A DNA stretch of 64,000 nucleotides from positions 153,895,345 to 153,959,344 of the forward strand of contig JALGPY010000002.1 of NCBI GenBank assembly GCA_023055425.1, in the 5' to 3' direction. Under the pieces are notes generated by a model. The model saw only the letters and a program-made list of their open reading frames with translations. It was not told the DNA's origin and did not search any database. Numbering within the stretch: the stretch's first letter is position 1; every line of letters starts with the position of its first letter. The position numbers and the translations under genes are program-made. Below are positions 46,096-57,463 of this stretch, piece after piece. Source of the stretch: Linanthus parryae (lineage: Eukaryota > Streptophyta > Magnoliopsida > Ericales > Polemoniaceae).

Positions 46096-46661
46096 TAGGG
46101 GTGAGCACGGACGGTTTGGATCGGTTTTGTTTGATATTTCTACCCGACCCAATAGGTTCGGTTTGGAGAATGTAAACCCAAACCTACCCACTTGTTTCTG
46201 AAACCCAAACCGATCATGACTTATCGATTCGGACCGGTTCGGACAGGTTAAACGGGTTGGAAAATCTTAAATCTTATTTGAAAGAATGTTTCAATATGGT
46301 TAATTTTTTTCGTAATATGTGTATATATAAATTTTGGGGGCAGAAATATAATATATAATATTCTGTAAAGATTAATAACTTGAGAAAAATAATTTAGAAT
46401 GATAGTGTGAAGTTGTAAAATTTAATTTCTAAACCATGTACTTCTGTAAAATTTGTAACTTTTATGTGTAAAACTTTTAGTGTGACCGGACCGGATTCAA
46501 ACGGTTTCTCCAACCCTCAAACCATGATCGATCGAACTTGGTTCGGGTTGGCGAATTTGTAATCGTAACCAATCAAATAGCAACGGTTTATGCTAATTTC
46601 AGACCGGTTTGGTGCGGGGCGATCCGGGGTGGCGGGTTGGGGCGGGTTTTGCTCACCTCTG
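46096..46661. mobile_element. hAT-type MITE, copy 2
   Basis: Ends TAGGGGTGAGCACGG and, inverted, CAGAGGTGAGCAAAA. The 8-bp target duplication CTGCAAAG (46088-46095 and 46662-46669) is perfect. It shares CAAACCATGATCGATCGAAC and the GGCGGGTTGGGGCGGG end with copy 1 at 23905. Absent from segment copy B. Confidence 0.85.
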
Positions 46662-47547
46662 CTGCAAAGAACCAAAGTGAATGATCCCCATAAATTTGAT
46701 ATTTGCGCGGAAAAAGCAAACAGATGGTACCTGATTCAAACTAACCCATGCAGGCTCGCATGGCAAACAGACTACAGAAGCCAATATTTAAAGCGACAAG
46801 CATAAACTAGAACATAACATATTGCAACATTTTCATGCTTGTTCTATTCTTTTCAGGGCGGAATTTCTTAACTGTAATTGAGGAGCCTATAATTTGTGGT
46901 ACTGGTAAACTTAGTCATTTTTCTGCTGTTTTTGCTACTTTTATCTACGATTTTCCCAAGGAAAATTGACGTTACCTGAGATATTGCCAAGTCATGCTAA
47001 TAATTGGAGCGTACTCAGATAAATCGCTTTATGCAGCTAATACAGCCTAAGAATTAGAGAATAATTTGAACAATGCATTTTACTAGTGCTAAGGACTGGT
47101 AGCTCCAATGATTAATTGCGGACTGCTACTTAAGGTACTCGAGTGATTAATTAAGCGCTGCTAAATAAGGTGAAATTTTTATGGTAGTCAAGTTAAGCTT
47201 ATCTCGAGCTACCAAGTGACAGATAAGGTCAGGTCAGGTAGACACTCCTGTAAGAGATAAGACTAAAACCAGCCCATCTGTAAATGACACAAAGCGACTA
47301 ACACATCCGCTGCAATGTTCCCCCAAAGTGAGAGCCCCTGACTACCAAAGCACTAGGTTTAATTCACGATGAAATAATTGCAGCTCCTAAAATAGCCTGA
47401 ATAACTACAGTTCATATACCATGAGTCTAAGCAAAAATGAACCCATTGTGGGGATGAAATTTTCTTGATTCTAACAACTCACAGCTCTGGCACCTCAAAT
47501 TACATTACATTAGTCATTCTAAGAGAACATTTATAAATTGATTGACG

Positions 47548-47907
47548 AGTAGTCGGAGATGAGATATAGGAGGAAACCAAATAGAATCAAATAGCAATAC
47601 TGCCGATTTTCTGTTTAGTTCCCTCCAATACTAACCTACGACATTGCACCCTTTTGTAATCACCTCTGGCCCCGGAAAATTAACTAATCAATGATATTGG
47701 GAAGTGTTGGATATAAGATATTGGAGGAAACTAAATACAATTGGCATGATATTCATTATACCAGCAGACATATATTTAGTTGCCTCCAATTCTTACATAC
47801 AACAATGCACCTCTCTAATCTGAAAGCATTTCTCTCTTGTGTGTGTGCTTAATGATGTTTTTCAGGTGTTGTGTGAATTCTCTGCAAGCAAATGGTCCTA
47901 TTTATAG
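47548..47907 (-). ncRNA. MicroRNA-like locus 3 (two foldbacks)
   Basis: TATA box at 47898-47907. Foldback A (about 47708-47800) has 3' arm TTTAGTTTCCTCCAATATCT and 5' arm ATTGGAGGCAACTAAATA. Foldback B (about 47555-47640) has 3' arm TTTGGTTTCCTCCTATATCT and 5' arm ATTGGAGGGAACTAAACA. The single A-to-T change in B sits opposite a conserved base. It is closest to locus 4, with which it shares the surrounding segment. A CT run of about 45 bp lies upstream at 48071-48115. Confidence 0.65.
47898..47907 (-). promoter_or_regulatory. TATA box of microRNA-like locus 3
   Basis: CTATAAATAG on the minus strand. AAATGGTC beside it on the plus strand and ATATGCATGCC near 48054 are shared with other loci. 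Confidence 0.65.
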
Positions 47908-48067
47908 CCACCTAAAGATCAAAGGATTTGGTAATAGCAAGCATTTCATGCAGAGCAGATGAGTACAATTCAGTATCTCTTACCAACATATCAGTATACA
48001 CACCACTAGCTGCAAACTGACAACAGATCTCCTAAAATCTTTCAAGGAAACACCATATGCATGCCTT

Positions 48068-48070
<3 letters not shown>

Positions 48071-48115
<45 letters not shown>
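48071..48115. repeat. CT microsatellite
   Basis: About 22 CT units. The same spot in copy B (near 56680) has only about eight, so this repeat has changed length since the duplication. Confidence 0.95.
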
Positions 48116-48117
<2 letters not shown>

Positions 48118-48265
48118 GTGATGCCAGGCGGCTTCAATCTGGGGCTGCCAACAGACTGAGCTTATGAGATTGACCAAAAAAATCAAATCCCACTCGTGTA
48201 TACAAGTGGGCTAGGCTCCACCTTACAAAATAATCAATCTCTTCTTAATAGTTTCCAACAAATTG

Positions 48266-49261
48266 AACTAGTTTTCCCTAACATCTTCAGATAGCATATG
48301 AAGGTGTGTATTAAACAGAAAAATGCTTAATATCCTATGTCACAAAATCGAAATAATGCAAAAAAGTCTTGATGTACCTAACTGTAACATTGACACTTCA
48401 ATTGCCATTTGACATGTGTATACGATTCAAATAAGTCTTGATCAAATCAGTTCTATCGGCATTGTCCACTTATGCTGCATCTGTCCGGCAACTGAAGGGT
48501 AATATACAGAGTTCTTCATATCATTTCCCCTTTAACAGAATAGCTCGCATACAATTGTGCTAAAGCGACATTTATTCAACAGAGAATATATAGTTTTGAA
48601 CTGTGGCAGTTTTCTTTTCCATTGATGGTTCTTCTATGCATACGGCCGTGATGGCCTTTCATTAACGGTAATCTTTAGTTCTCTTGGGAAAAGAACTCCG
48701 GAAGCTTGATGACACATTATCAACAGCAAAACACTAAGATCGCGATGAAAACTATTTCTCTCCATGACATAACGAATCCGAAGGTTTGCGTGTTGAGGCA
48801 AAATGATAGAATGTCGAACCCTATGTAACCTCCATTGCCTGAAGGGTTTCAGCTTTCAAGTCTTCAGAAGATACTGAATTCAGCATCTCTGCTTGACAAA
48901 AAGATAATTTTTTTCCCGTGTCTTCGAAGTCTTCTTCTATTTACTTGGGCATAACAAGAAAAGTGTATAAGCTTTATTCATGTTAGGCATACAATGACCT
49001 TGATGAACTGAATTGAGAGTGTGGATATACACTGAAGCTATGACATTCAACACTATCAGAGACCTATAAGACATGTTCTTCAATATATCTTGTTGCAAAT
49101 GCTAAGTAAAATTTTAGAAAGTTTGACTAAGTGACTTCAGTTTCTGGTGCAGCAGTTCAGCTTGGCTAAGAGTAGGCTTTTTTGGTAGTGGCACGCGGCA
49201 TATCCTGATAGCCACTTGGTTGGGTTTTCAGTTTAGACCATTTCCTGGTTACGTAGACCCT
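48266..49261. other. Spacer between tandem segments
   Basis: No frame, repeat end or RNA gene that I can support. AT-rich spacer between copies A and B. Confidence 0.35.
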
Positions 49262-49669
49262 TCTCTGTCGTTGAATCTTTCTTGACTGATCAATGTGAAG
49301 GATAGAATAAAATATGAGAACTCCATTTATTTGTTCAGCAAAGGATCTTCTGAATATTGGGTAGCTGTCTTTAGAGCCTTGTTTGTTACTAATAAGTCTT
49401 AATACAATCATGAACTGCTTAATGTAGAAATTGCAAAGAAAAGAAAGTAGAAAACTGAGATTTAATAGCCAAGATGTCTGGGGTTTCATGATAGTGATCC
49501 AGATTAATTGGCTGAGGAATACGAGAAATATTAGATGCATTAATATAAGATTAGTAAGTTCATTACTCAGACTTGATAGATTAATTATTAATTGAGAATA
49601 TGTCCGTTTGATGAAGCACTTGCATCTTCTTTCTTAACTTCCTTTCTCTGAGAGCACTACTCATAGTAC

Positions 49670-49710
<41 letters not shown>

Positions 49711-49730
49711 AGAATAAATTCAGCCTTTCA

Positions 49731-52700
49731 TTAATCACCACAATTTTCAAACATCATTGGAAGAGAAAATACATCTTTTTCAACATATCGTTTTATCCAC
49801 GCGGGGATCTCCTCGTGCCACTCGCCATTAATCCCCTGCGCCGCGTGTCTGGCTAGCTGATCGGCCACGCGGTTGTTCGCTCTTCCCAAGACTCGGATCT
49901 CAATGCTAGAAAATTGACTGAGCAACATCAATAACTCTTCCATTATCATCTGCATCTCCCCAATGTATACTCTTCGATTTCCCTCTCTAGCCTCTTCCAG
50001 TTCCTTCACAACAGTACTCGAATCTCCGACGAGACAGATTGGTTTCTCTCACCACCTTAAGCTTGACCGGAGAGCATGGAGGCACCCATATTTCTCCGAT
50101 TGATTTGCGCTCTCACAACGTGGGGAAATTTTGGCCCCTGCCATCAGGCACTCTCCTTTCATCGTACGCATCAGAAAGCCTGCATAAGCTTCGCCGGAAA
50201 CTGGGTTCCAGTTGCCGTCGAACTGGAGGAACAGCCGGCCTTCATCTATATCCGCCTTCATGTTTTGTGGTTGTTGGATCTCCAAGCTAAGTAGTTCTCC
50301 CCTTCGAAAGCTTTGTTCTTGCAATTTCTGTTTGATGAGGCTTCTTATTGATTCTTGATCCACTGGTACTCCTTTGAACTTTATCGAGTTCCGGTTGTGC
50401 CAGATGGCCCATAGAATAACACTATATCTTGTTAGATCTGCTTCACTTAGTCTCAAAATGTCTGATTTGATCCTTTATGATGCGATTGTATCTGTTTTGA
50501 CCAGGAGGTCTTTGCCTTCCGCCGATTCCCATGCTGATCTTGCTAGATGACAGTCAAATAGCACATGCTCTGCAGTCTCCTTCCCTCCATTACAGACCAC
50601 GCAGTGGTCATCCACCCTCACACCCCGTTTCTTCAAGTTCTCTGCCGTAGGGATGATGTTCCGTGTTGCCCTCCAAACTAGGTGACAAATTTTCTTCTCT
50701 ACTTTGATTTTCCATAGTTTGGAGTAACTATTGCTTGCCTGGTTTGAAATCTCCCCTGAGTTCTCCTGCTTTCGTTTTTCTTTCTTTCCCAATAGGTACC
50801 CGAATTTGACTGTGTACATACCCGTGTCATTATAGTGTCATCGTATCTTATCTTCCATTTGTTGCTGGGGTAGTCGGATCTGTGTTATCGCTTGACAGTC
50901 CACTTCGAACAGGTACTCTTTGAGCTTTTGCACATTCCAGCTTCGTGTTTCTTGGACTATAAACTCCTCTACTTTCAAATTATTGATCATGCTATTCTTT
51001 GTGATTAATTTGAAAGTAGGTTCTCGGGGGATCCATGGTGAATTCATGTGAGCTAGCTTGCCATCTCCAATCTGCCATCTTGACCCTTTTGCCAACAGCT
51101 TTTTTCCAAAGCAAATGCTTCTCCACGCATAACTTGGTGAGTTACCCTCTTGTGCTTCCCAGAAAGACTTTCCCGCATAGTACTTGGCTTTGATCACTTT
51201 ACTCATTAACGATTGAGGGTTCTGTAAAATACGCCAGGCCTGTTTTGCAAGCATGGCTTGGTTAAAAATTTTGAAATCTCTGAAAGCTAGTCCACCTCCT
51301 TCTCTTGAGTCTTGCATCTTGTCCCATGCCAGCCAATTTATACCTCTCCTTCTTTGAATTGCTCCACCAAAACTGTCTGATTTTTGCTTCTATTTTGTTA
51401 CACACCCCTTCTGGCAATTTGAAACATGACATAGCGTAGGTTGGAATGGCGTTTGCTACGGCTTTGATAAGGACTTCTTTGCCCCCCACTGATAATGATT
51501 TCTCCTTCCAACCTTTGAGTTTACTATCTAATTTGTCAGAATATATGAAAAAGTGGTGTATTTTTGTTTTCCAATTGTAGTAGGAAGGCCAAGATACTTA
51601 TCGTGCTTTTCTGTTTCAGGAATTCCGCAGACCCGCTTTATCTCCTCCTTTGCTGTCCCATCTACATTCGGCGAGAAGACTATCGCCGATTCATCAAAAT
51701 TGATGAGCTGGCCGGACGCTTTACAGTAGCAGTTCAATATTTCTTGTAAAACTGTAATTTCTTGCTTTGTGGCCTGTAAAAAGAAAATAGAGTCGTCAGC
51801 AAAAAATAAATGGGAGACCACTGGTCCTCCCCGAGACGCTGTCACTCCTGCAAGTCTTCTACTACTTGTTGCAGCAGTGATAGCACTCGATAATGCCTCA
51901 GAGCAGAGCACAAATAGGTATGGTGATTGGGGGCAGCCTTGCCTGAGCCCCCTCTCAGGGATGACTTTCCCCGTTAGGACTCCATCACGAATAAACTCAT
52001 ACTGGGCCGTAGAGACACACCGCATAATAACTGAAATAATCTTTGGGCCGAAACCAAATTGTAGTAGGACGTTCTCAAGAAAACTCCACTCTACTCTATC
52101 ATACGCTTTCGACATATCCACCTTTAGGGCTAGTGCACCTTTCTTGCCCTTCTTTCTCGTCTTGAGACTATGTATTACTTCAAAAGCCGTTAAAATATTG
52201 TCCGTAATTAGTCTCCCAGGCACGAATGCAGACTGATTTTCAGAGATAATCTCATCTAGGACTTTTTTAATCCTGTTGGCTACCACTTTAGCCACTATCT
52301 TATAAATAGTAGAACACAAACTTATCGGCCTATAATCAGCCGGTTTTCGGGGCTGTTTAGTTTTTGGGATTAGTGCTATTACCGTATGGTTGAAGCTTCC
52401 CATCTCTGCATCTGAGTTTAGTATTTCCAGGCATGTCCTGGTCGTATCTTTGCCCACAATTCCCCAATATTTCTGATAGAAGCCGGCCGAGAATCCGTCT
52501 TTTCCTGGCGCCTTGTCCGGATTCATTTGAAACAACGCATAACTGATTTCCTGGGCAGTGAACTCTTTGTCAAGTTTTGCAGTCTCCTCCGGTGGGATAG
52601 CTCGAGCACTCAGCCCATCGGTGACAGCCCTTATGTCCAGCAGCGTTGGATTACTGGAGCTAAAAATAGCCCCAAAATGTTTTTCAAGGCATTCTGTGAC

Positions 52701-53861
52701 CTCTTTATTAGACTGCATCCAAACTCCAGTATCGTCTTCGATTCCGCTAAAATTATTTCTTGCTCTTCTAATAGTAGCTCTTTGGTGAAAAAACCTTGTA
52801 TTCTTGTCGCCAAACTTTAACCAGTCTGCGCGTGCTCTTTGGGACCACATTACTTCTTCCCTCCTAAGTAGTTCATCATATTGAGCCGATACCATAATCT
52901 TCTCTTGTATGACCTCCTTTGTTTGTGCTCTACTCTCCAGCATCTCCTTTCTTTCTCGTAGGGCTTTGATTTGTTGTCTAACATTCCCGAAGATGTTTTT
53001 GTTCCACTGCTGGCAATTAGCCGCCAGATGTTTCAGTCTCACTTGTAGTGGCAGTGCTTTGTCTTGCTGCCAGCCCTCCGCTACAATGTCGGCAAAACTG
53101 CTATGCATTGTCCACATTCGTTCGAATAGAAATCTCCGGTTTTGGTTTCTTTGTTGCACCCTCCTTTCCCACTCTAGTAACAGTGGCCTATGATCTGATC
53201 GAAGGCCAGTCGTGTGCGTGACCCTAGCTCCTGCGAATCTAGCCATCCAATCCACCGTAGCTACTACTCTATCAAGGCGCACTTTGATATTAGTTTCCTC
53301 TTCTTGATTATTTGACCATGTAAAATCTGGTCCCGCAAACCCAAGATCAACAAGGCATAAATCTTGTAGAACAGAATTGAAAGCTTGCATTTGACTATAC
53401 CTCCTTTCCTTACCTCCTTCCTTCTCATTATTGGACCGGATTTCATTAAAGTCACCGCACAAGCACCACGGTCTATCACTCATAGGAGCTACCCTTCGTA
53501 GTAACTCCCACGTATTGAAACGTTGCTCCCTTTCTGGGTCTCCATAGACCCCTGTGAGTCGCCAAATAAAACCATCTTGCTCTTCAACTAAGGCATCAAT
53601 ATGATGATGGGAAACTTTAATTAGCTTTACTTTTACCTTGGAATCCCAAAGTAGTGCTAATCCACCTTTCCGATCATTTGCCTCAGCAAAAATTCCATTT
53701 GCATACTTCACCTTTTCCCGCACTTTCTCCATCTCAAACTTGTTTAGCTTTGTCTCCATTAAGAAAACAATGTTTGGGGAAAGGAGCCTAAGTTGCTCCT
53801 TAAGGGCTCGGACCGCACGCGGCTTCCCCAACCCGCGCACGTTCCAACTTAAAAGACTCAT
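49731..53861 (-). pseudogene. LINE ORF2, endonuclease and reverse transcriptase, frameshifted
   Basis: The first frame (53861-51528, 777 residues) holds the AP-type endonuclease, with Asn7 (SWNVRG), Glu36 (METKL), GDFNE near 137-141 and SDHRPL at 222-227. The reverse transcriptase follows: DYRPISLCS near 509, LKVDMSKAYDRVEW near 579, GLRQGCPQSPYLF near 638 and the catalytic FADD at 687-690. It is then broken into frames at 51489-51262, 51317-50838, 50819-50475 (zinc region HCVVCNGG with HVLFDCH), 50456-50049 and 50009-49731 (RNase H-like, ending NNRVADQLARHA). At least four breaks, so the protein is dead, though the endonuclease and RT core are intact. Confidence 0.88.
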
Positions 53862-55207
53862 TGTGCTTGGCGGGACTGCTTAGCAGCCTCCGCCAATCGC
53901 GCATTTAGAGTTTTTGAGGAACTCAAAACCTTGTTTCCTGCTCCACCACTTTCATCACCTTTCTCCGATCCACCCCTTATTGCTCCAAGATATCTTCGCT
54001 CAAGCTCTAGCTGTTTATTTCTTTTGGAGAATTCCATTTGTTGCACCGAGCCCGGACTAAAATCTGGAGCAGTCTTCCGTTTTGGAGATGCTGGCCTGCT
54101 GTCCCCCGCCGCCTCCTTACTGCTGCCCTTACCCAGCGTCCTCTGCTTTGTCTCTTTTGTCACCTCCTTACGGCCCACTGTTGGCTCTTTTCCGGTTTGA
54201 CCCGGATCAGTCGGGGCATCCTTCATGAAGCTGTCCTCGGGCCTTTCATTGTCCGGCAGCGCAATTCCCCCACTATGGGGATTCTGCGTGCTAATCTCCT
54301 CCTCCGCTATAGTGACAGGGTCCGAGCTTGCCTCATCCAATCCCTTGTTTAGATCAAAGGCCCCCTTCTCCATATCAGTTTGTTGATCATTGGCTGCTTG
54401 TGCGGGCTTTGCCTTGGTTTCCGTTCTTCTTACCACTGTTTGACGACCCTTCTTTGGTGGGTGGAACAGCATCCACTTTCCATAGCCAGGCTCTTCCTCC
54501 ATCTCCTCCCCTCTCGTAAGATGATTACAGCAGCTACTCTGGTGATCAAGGTAGCCACACCACTCACATATAGACGGAATCCGTTCATACTTGAAGTCCA
54601 ACCAAACCCTAGTTTTCTTGATGTTCACATAAACTCCTCTGGGTAAGGCCTCGTATATTGGCATCCTTACACGAACTCTCACGTAATTCTCTTTCCCATC
54701 ACTATCAACTCTTGGGTCTGACTCTAGGATGGTTCCAATATTTTTCACCGCTTTCCTGCCTGCTGCCTCCGTTGTTAGATGGACTGGTAACCGGTGAACC
54801 TGAACCCATACATCCATTGTATCAAAGAATGGCTTTTCTGTCTCGTCCCCTAGCCTCCAAGGTTTGAGAACCATTATTGCGCCCTCAAACACCCACGGTC
54901 CACCCGAAGATATTCGATCCAGCAAGTTCTTGTTTGGGAACTTAAGCAGGAAAGTATTACGACTAACATAAAGGAACTCTACCTGATCCCCTTTAGTCCA
55001 GATCCGCCGGAAGAAAGCCCTTGCCGATCTAGGGTTTATATCATCGCCGGATAGTAGTCTAGCTATCAGACACCACTCGAACCCCTTCTCGGCTTCGATG
55101 CAGAACTCATCCTCAAACACAATCTCCTCTAGCTCCTTCTCTGTTAGTTGTAACGTATCAAAAGGCTTCGTCGCAGCCTCCTCCATGGTCGCCGCCGTCT
55201 CCGCCAT
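53858..55207 (-). CDS. LINE ORF1 nucleic-acid-binding protein
   Basis: 449 residues, no interruption. Residues about 25-205 are the DUF4283 domain of plant LINE ORF1 proteins (EWCLIARLL, FFRRIW, GGPWVFEGAIMVLKPW, VWVQVHRLP). A zinc knuckle follows: Cys214, Cys217, His222 and Cys227 in CEWCGYLDHQSSCC. The C-terminal half is Lys/Glu/Ser-rich and disordered-looking. ORF1 proteins bind the element's RNA. The stop overlaps the ORF2 start as ATGA, so ORF2 may be made by reinitiation. The ATG at 55207 follows a short leader with the sequence CCATGG around it. Confidence 0.85.
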   Translation of the reverse strand: MAETAATMEEAATKPFDTLQLTEKELEEIVFEDEFCIEAEKGFEWCLIARLLSGDDINPRSARAFFRRIWTKGDQVEFLYVSRNTFLLKFPNKNLLDRISSGGPWVFEGAIMVLKPWRLGDETEKPFFDTMDVWVQVHRLPVHLTTEAAGRKAVKNIGTILESDPRVDSDGKENYVRVRVRMPIYEALPRGVYVNIKKTRVWLDFKYERIPSICEWCGYLDHQSSCCNHLTRGEEMEEEPGYGKWMLFHPPKKGRQTVVRRTETKAKPAQAANDQQTDMEKGAFDLNKGLDEASSDPVTIAEEEISTQNPHSGGIALPDNERPEDSFMKDAPTDPGQTGKEPTVGRKEVTKETKQRTLGKGSSKEAAGDSRPASPKRKTAPDFSPGSVQQMEFSKRNKQLELERRYLGAIRGGSEKGDESGGAGNKVLSSSKTLNARLAEAAKQSRQAQ

Positions 55208-56182
55208 GGTCTAGGGTTTTTTTCCTTTCGTCTCCGAATTCTACGGAGAGACTTTTATACTCATAGTACTATTCGCGGACACTTTTCATCTGCCAAAAAC
55301 AGCCGGTTTTTGTGCTTTTGTGACCCTTATTCATTTCCTAAACTACTACCCTAAATGTGCCCCCACATAACTTTTGTTGTCAGAGAAAACAAATATCTTC
55401 AAAGCGTTAGGCGAAAACTAGCGGAATCACATCAAAATTATCAATTATAACTGTGCATAGAGCATCACCGAGAAACAGTTCAGGATACAAAATGTACAAT
55501 GATGTTGGCAAATTCAGAAACTAGCAACATTTTCTCCAACAATCTCATTTTCTAATGAAACATTCAGTGAAACCTAATGCAACAATGTACCAATGTGAAT
55601 GATCCCCATAAATTTGATATTTCCATGGAAAAACAAACAGATGCAGCATCCTGATTCAAACTAACTCATGCAGGCTTGCAGCCACGGCAAAGAGACTATA
55701 GTCTATAGATGTCAAAACTTATATCTTTTTAATGTTAACTCTACCGTACGTGTTTAATTCCTTCTTTTTCAGGACAGAACATGTCCTAACTGTAATTTAG
55801 GAGCCTGTAATTTAGGGTAATGGTAAACATAGTCCTTGTTTTGTCTTTTTTAACAACAGTAATTTTCACATAGCAGCTTTCTGTACCGCCAAAGCATGCC
55901 CAAACTACCTATAAGATGTTCCCAAGGGCAAGTCAATGTTACCAAGATATAGCGAAAACCATGCTCTTTGTTAGACTGTACTTTGATTAATAGATTTGTG
56001 CAACTAATGGTAGCGTACGAATATGGAACTGATATAAACAATATGCCTTTTACTAATGCTAATGACTTAGCTCCAACGGTTAATTAAGCACTGTTGACTG
56101 AGTCAAAAAAAAAAAAAGTTCTAACAGCACTTGATCGAAGTGTATTGGGATTATTACTTCAAACATTTATGAATTGATCGGC

Positions 56183-56543
56183 GAGAAGTCGGAGATGAGA
56201 TATTGGAGGAAACCAAACAAAATTGAATAGCAATGTGGCTAATTTTCTGTTTAGTTCCCTCCAATCCTAACCTACGACATTGCACCCTTTTGTCATAATC
56301 TCTGGTGCCGGAAAATGAACAAATCTGTGATATTGGTAAGTGTTGGATATAAGATATTGGAGGAAACTAAATACAATTGACATGATATTCTCATTATACC
56401 AACAAATATATATTTGGTTGCCTCCAATTCTTACATACAACAATGCACCTCTCTAATCTAAAAGCAAATCTTTCTTGTGTGTGTTAATTGATGTGTCTCT
56501 GGTGCTGTGTGAATTCTCTGTAACCAAATGGTCCTATTTATAG
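56183..56543 (-). ncRNA. MicroRNA-like locus 4 (two foldbacks)
   Basis: TATA box at 56534-56543. Foldback A (about 56341-56440) has 3' arm TTTAGTTTCCTCCAATATCT and 5' arm ATTGGAGGCAACCAAATA. Foldback B (about 56190-56276) has 3' arm TTTGGTTTCCTCCAATATCT and 5' arm ATTGGAGGGAACTAAACA, which pair over 18 bases with two G:U wobbles and a loop of about 35-40 nt. The strong pairing in B and conservation of the 3' arm across copies suggest the 3' arm as mature product. Function and targets are unknown. Confidence 0.65.
56534..56543 (-). promoter_or_regulatory. TATA box of microRNA-like locus 4
   Basis: CTATAAATAG on the minus strand, in the same TGGCTATAAATAGGACC context as locus 3. Confidence 0.65.
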
Positions 56544-56879
56544 CCACCTAAAGAACAAAGGCTTTGGCAATATCATGCATTTCGTGCCTGGTAGCAGATA
56601 AGTCCAATTCATTGTTTTGACCAACAGATCGGTACACACAGCACTAGCTGCCACTGAGCAACAAATCTCCAATCTCCTCTCTCTCTCTCTCTCTCTATGA
56701 CTGGTGGCTTCAATCTGAATGCCATTGACCTAAAAAATCAAATACGACTCGAGTACACAGGTTGGCTATACTCTACTTTGCAATATAATCTTCTTCTTAT
56801 TAGTTCCAACAAATTCAGCATGTGATAAGGGTTGTTGGTTCCTATTAATCTGCAGAATTTCACTAGTCGCTCGTAATGA

Positions 56880-57463
56880 GGGGCGGTGGTGTAGAGGGGC
56901 ACAGGGGGTCACTTGTTCCCTCTGTAAGTGGAGAAAACTTCCGTGTCTTTTTCATTGAGTATTTACACCTTTAAATAGATAATTACAATACTAATTACAC
57001 AAAGTAGTCCTCTACTAATTACATGACAAGTCCTACAATTATTACTCCCCCGCAGTCGAAACTGTAGGCGCGCCAACACTGAGACTGGATCGGAAGCGCT
57101 GGAACAAGGGCCGAGGAAGACCCTTGGTGAAGATGTCGGCATATTGATAATCAGCAGGAATATGCAACACGCGAAGCTGACCCAAACGAACTTTCTCACG
57201 AACGAAGTGTAGATCAATTTCAACATGTTTAGTGCGCTGATGCTGAACAGGATTACCAGAGAGATAGACAGCACTCACATTGTCGCAATACACGACAGTG
57301 GCCCGAGGCGGGGTGACACGAAGCTGAAGAAGCAAATTCCGGACCCAGCAGAGTTCGGAGACGGCGTTAGCAACACCACGATACTCAGCCTCAGCACTAG
57401 AGCGGGAGACCGTGGCCTGACGTTTGGACGACCAACTGAGAAGATTATCTCCGTAGAAAACAC
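56880..57463 (-). pseudogene. Copia RNase H C-terminus with LTR start
   Basis: The minus strand from 57463 to the stop at 57042 encodes the RNase H end: NLLSWSSKRQATVSRSSAEA, YCDNVSAVYLSGNPVQH, RTKHVEIDLHFVREKV and YADIFTKGLPRPLF. A polypurine GCGGGGGAG follows, then a short LTR-like stretch with TATTTAAAGG (near 56970) reaching about 56880. The frame here is intact, but everything upstream is displaced by the gypsy LTR inserted at 57464. Confidence 0.85.

Larger units (their letters stand above)
45716..48260. repeat. Tandem segment copy A
   Basis: Similar in order to 49262-56819. Shared blocks: GTTGAATCT through GAGAACTCCATTTAT, then AATGATCCCCATAAATTTGA, then microRNA-like locus 3 with promoter, and AATCAAAT through TTCCAACAAATT. 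A hAT MITE (46096-46661) and a short B-box-bearing piece near 45840-45860 are present only in this copy. Confidence 0.75.
49674..55257 (-). mobile_element. Nearly full-length LINE (plant L1 type)
   Basis: Minus-strand order: short 5' leader, ORF1 (55207-53858), ORF2 (53861 to about 49731, broken), then an A tail, seen as a 38-base T run at 49672-49709. The 16-bp target duplication TACTCATAGTACTATT is perfect (49658-49673 and 55258-55273; its last bases merge with the T run). The leader is only about 50 nt and contains TATAAAAG and a small hairpin CTCCGTAGAATTCGGAG, so the 5' end may be complete or slightly short. Confidence 0.92.
49262..56819. repeat. Tandem segment copy B
   Basis: Counterpart of 45716-48260 carrying microRNA-like locus 4. 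About 5.6 kb of its length is the LINE at 49674-55257. Without it the segment is about 2 kb, near the size of copy A without its MITE. Confidence 0.75.

Noticed and set aside
51769..52236. 155-codon plus frame
   Set aside because: Antisense shadow of the LINE reverse transcriptase.
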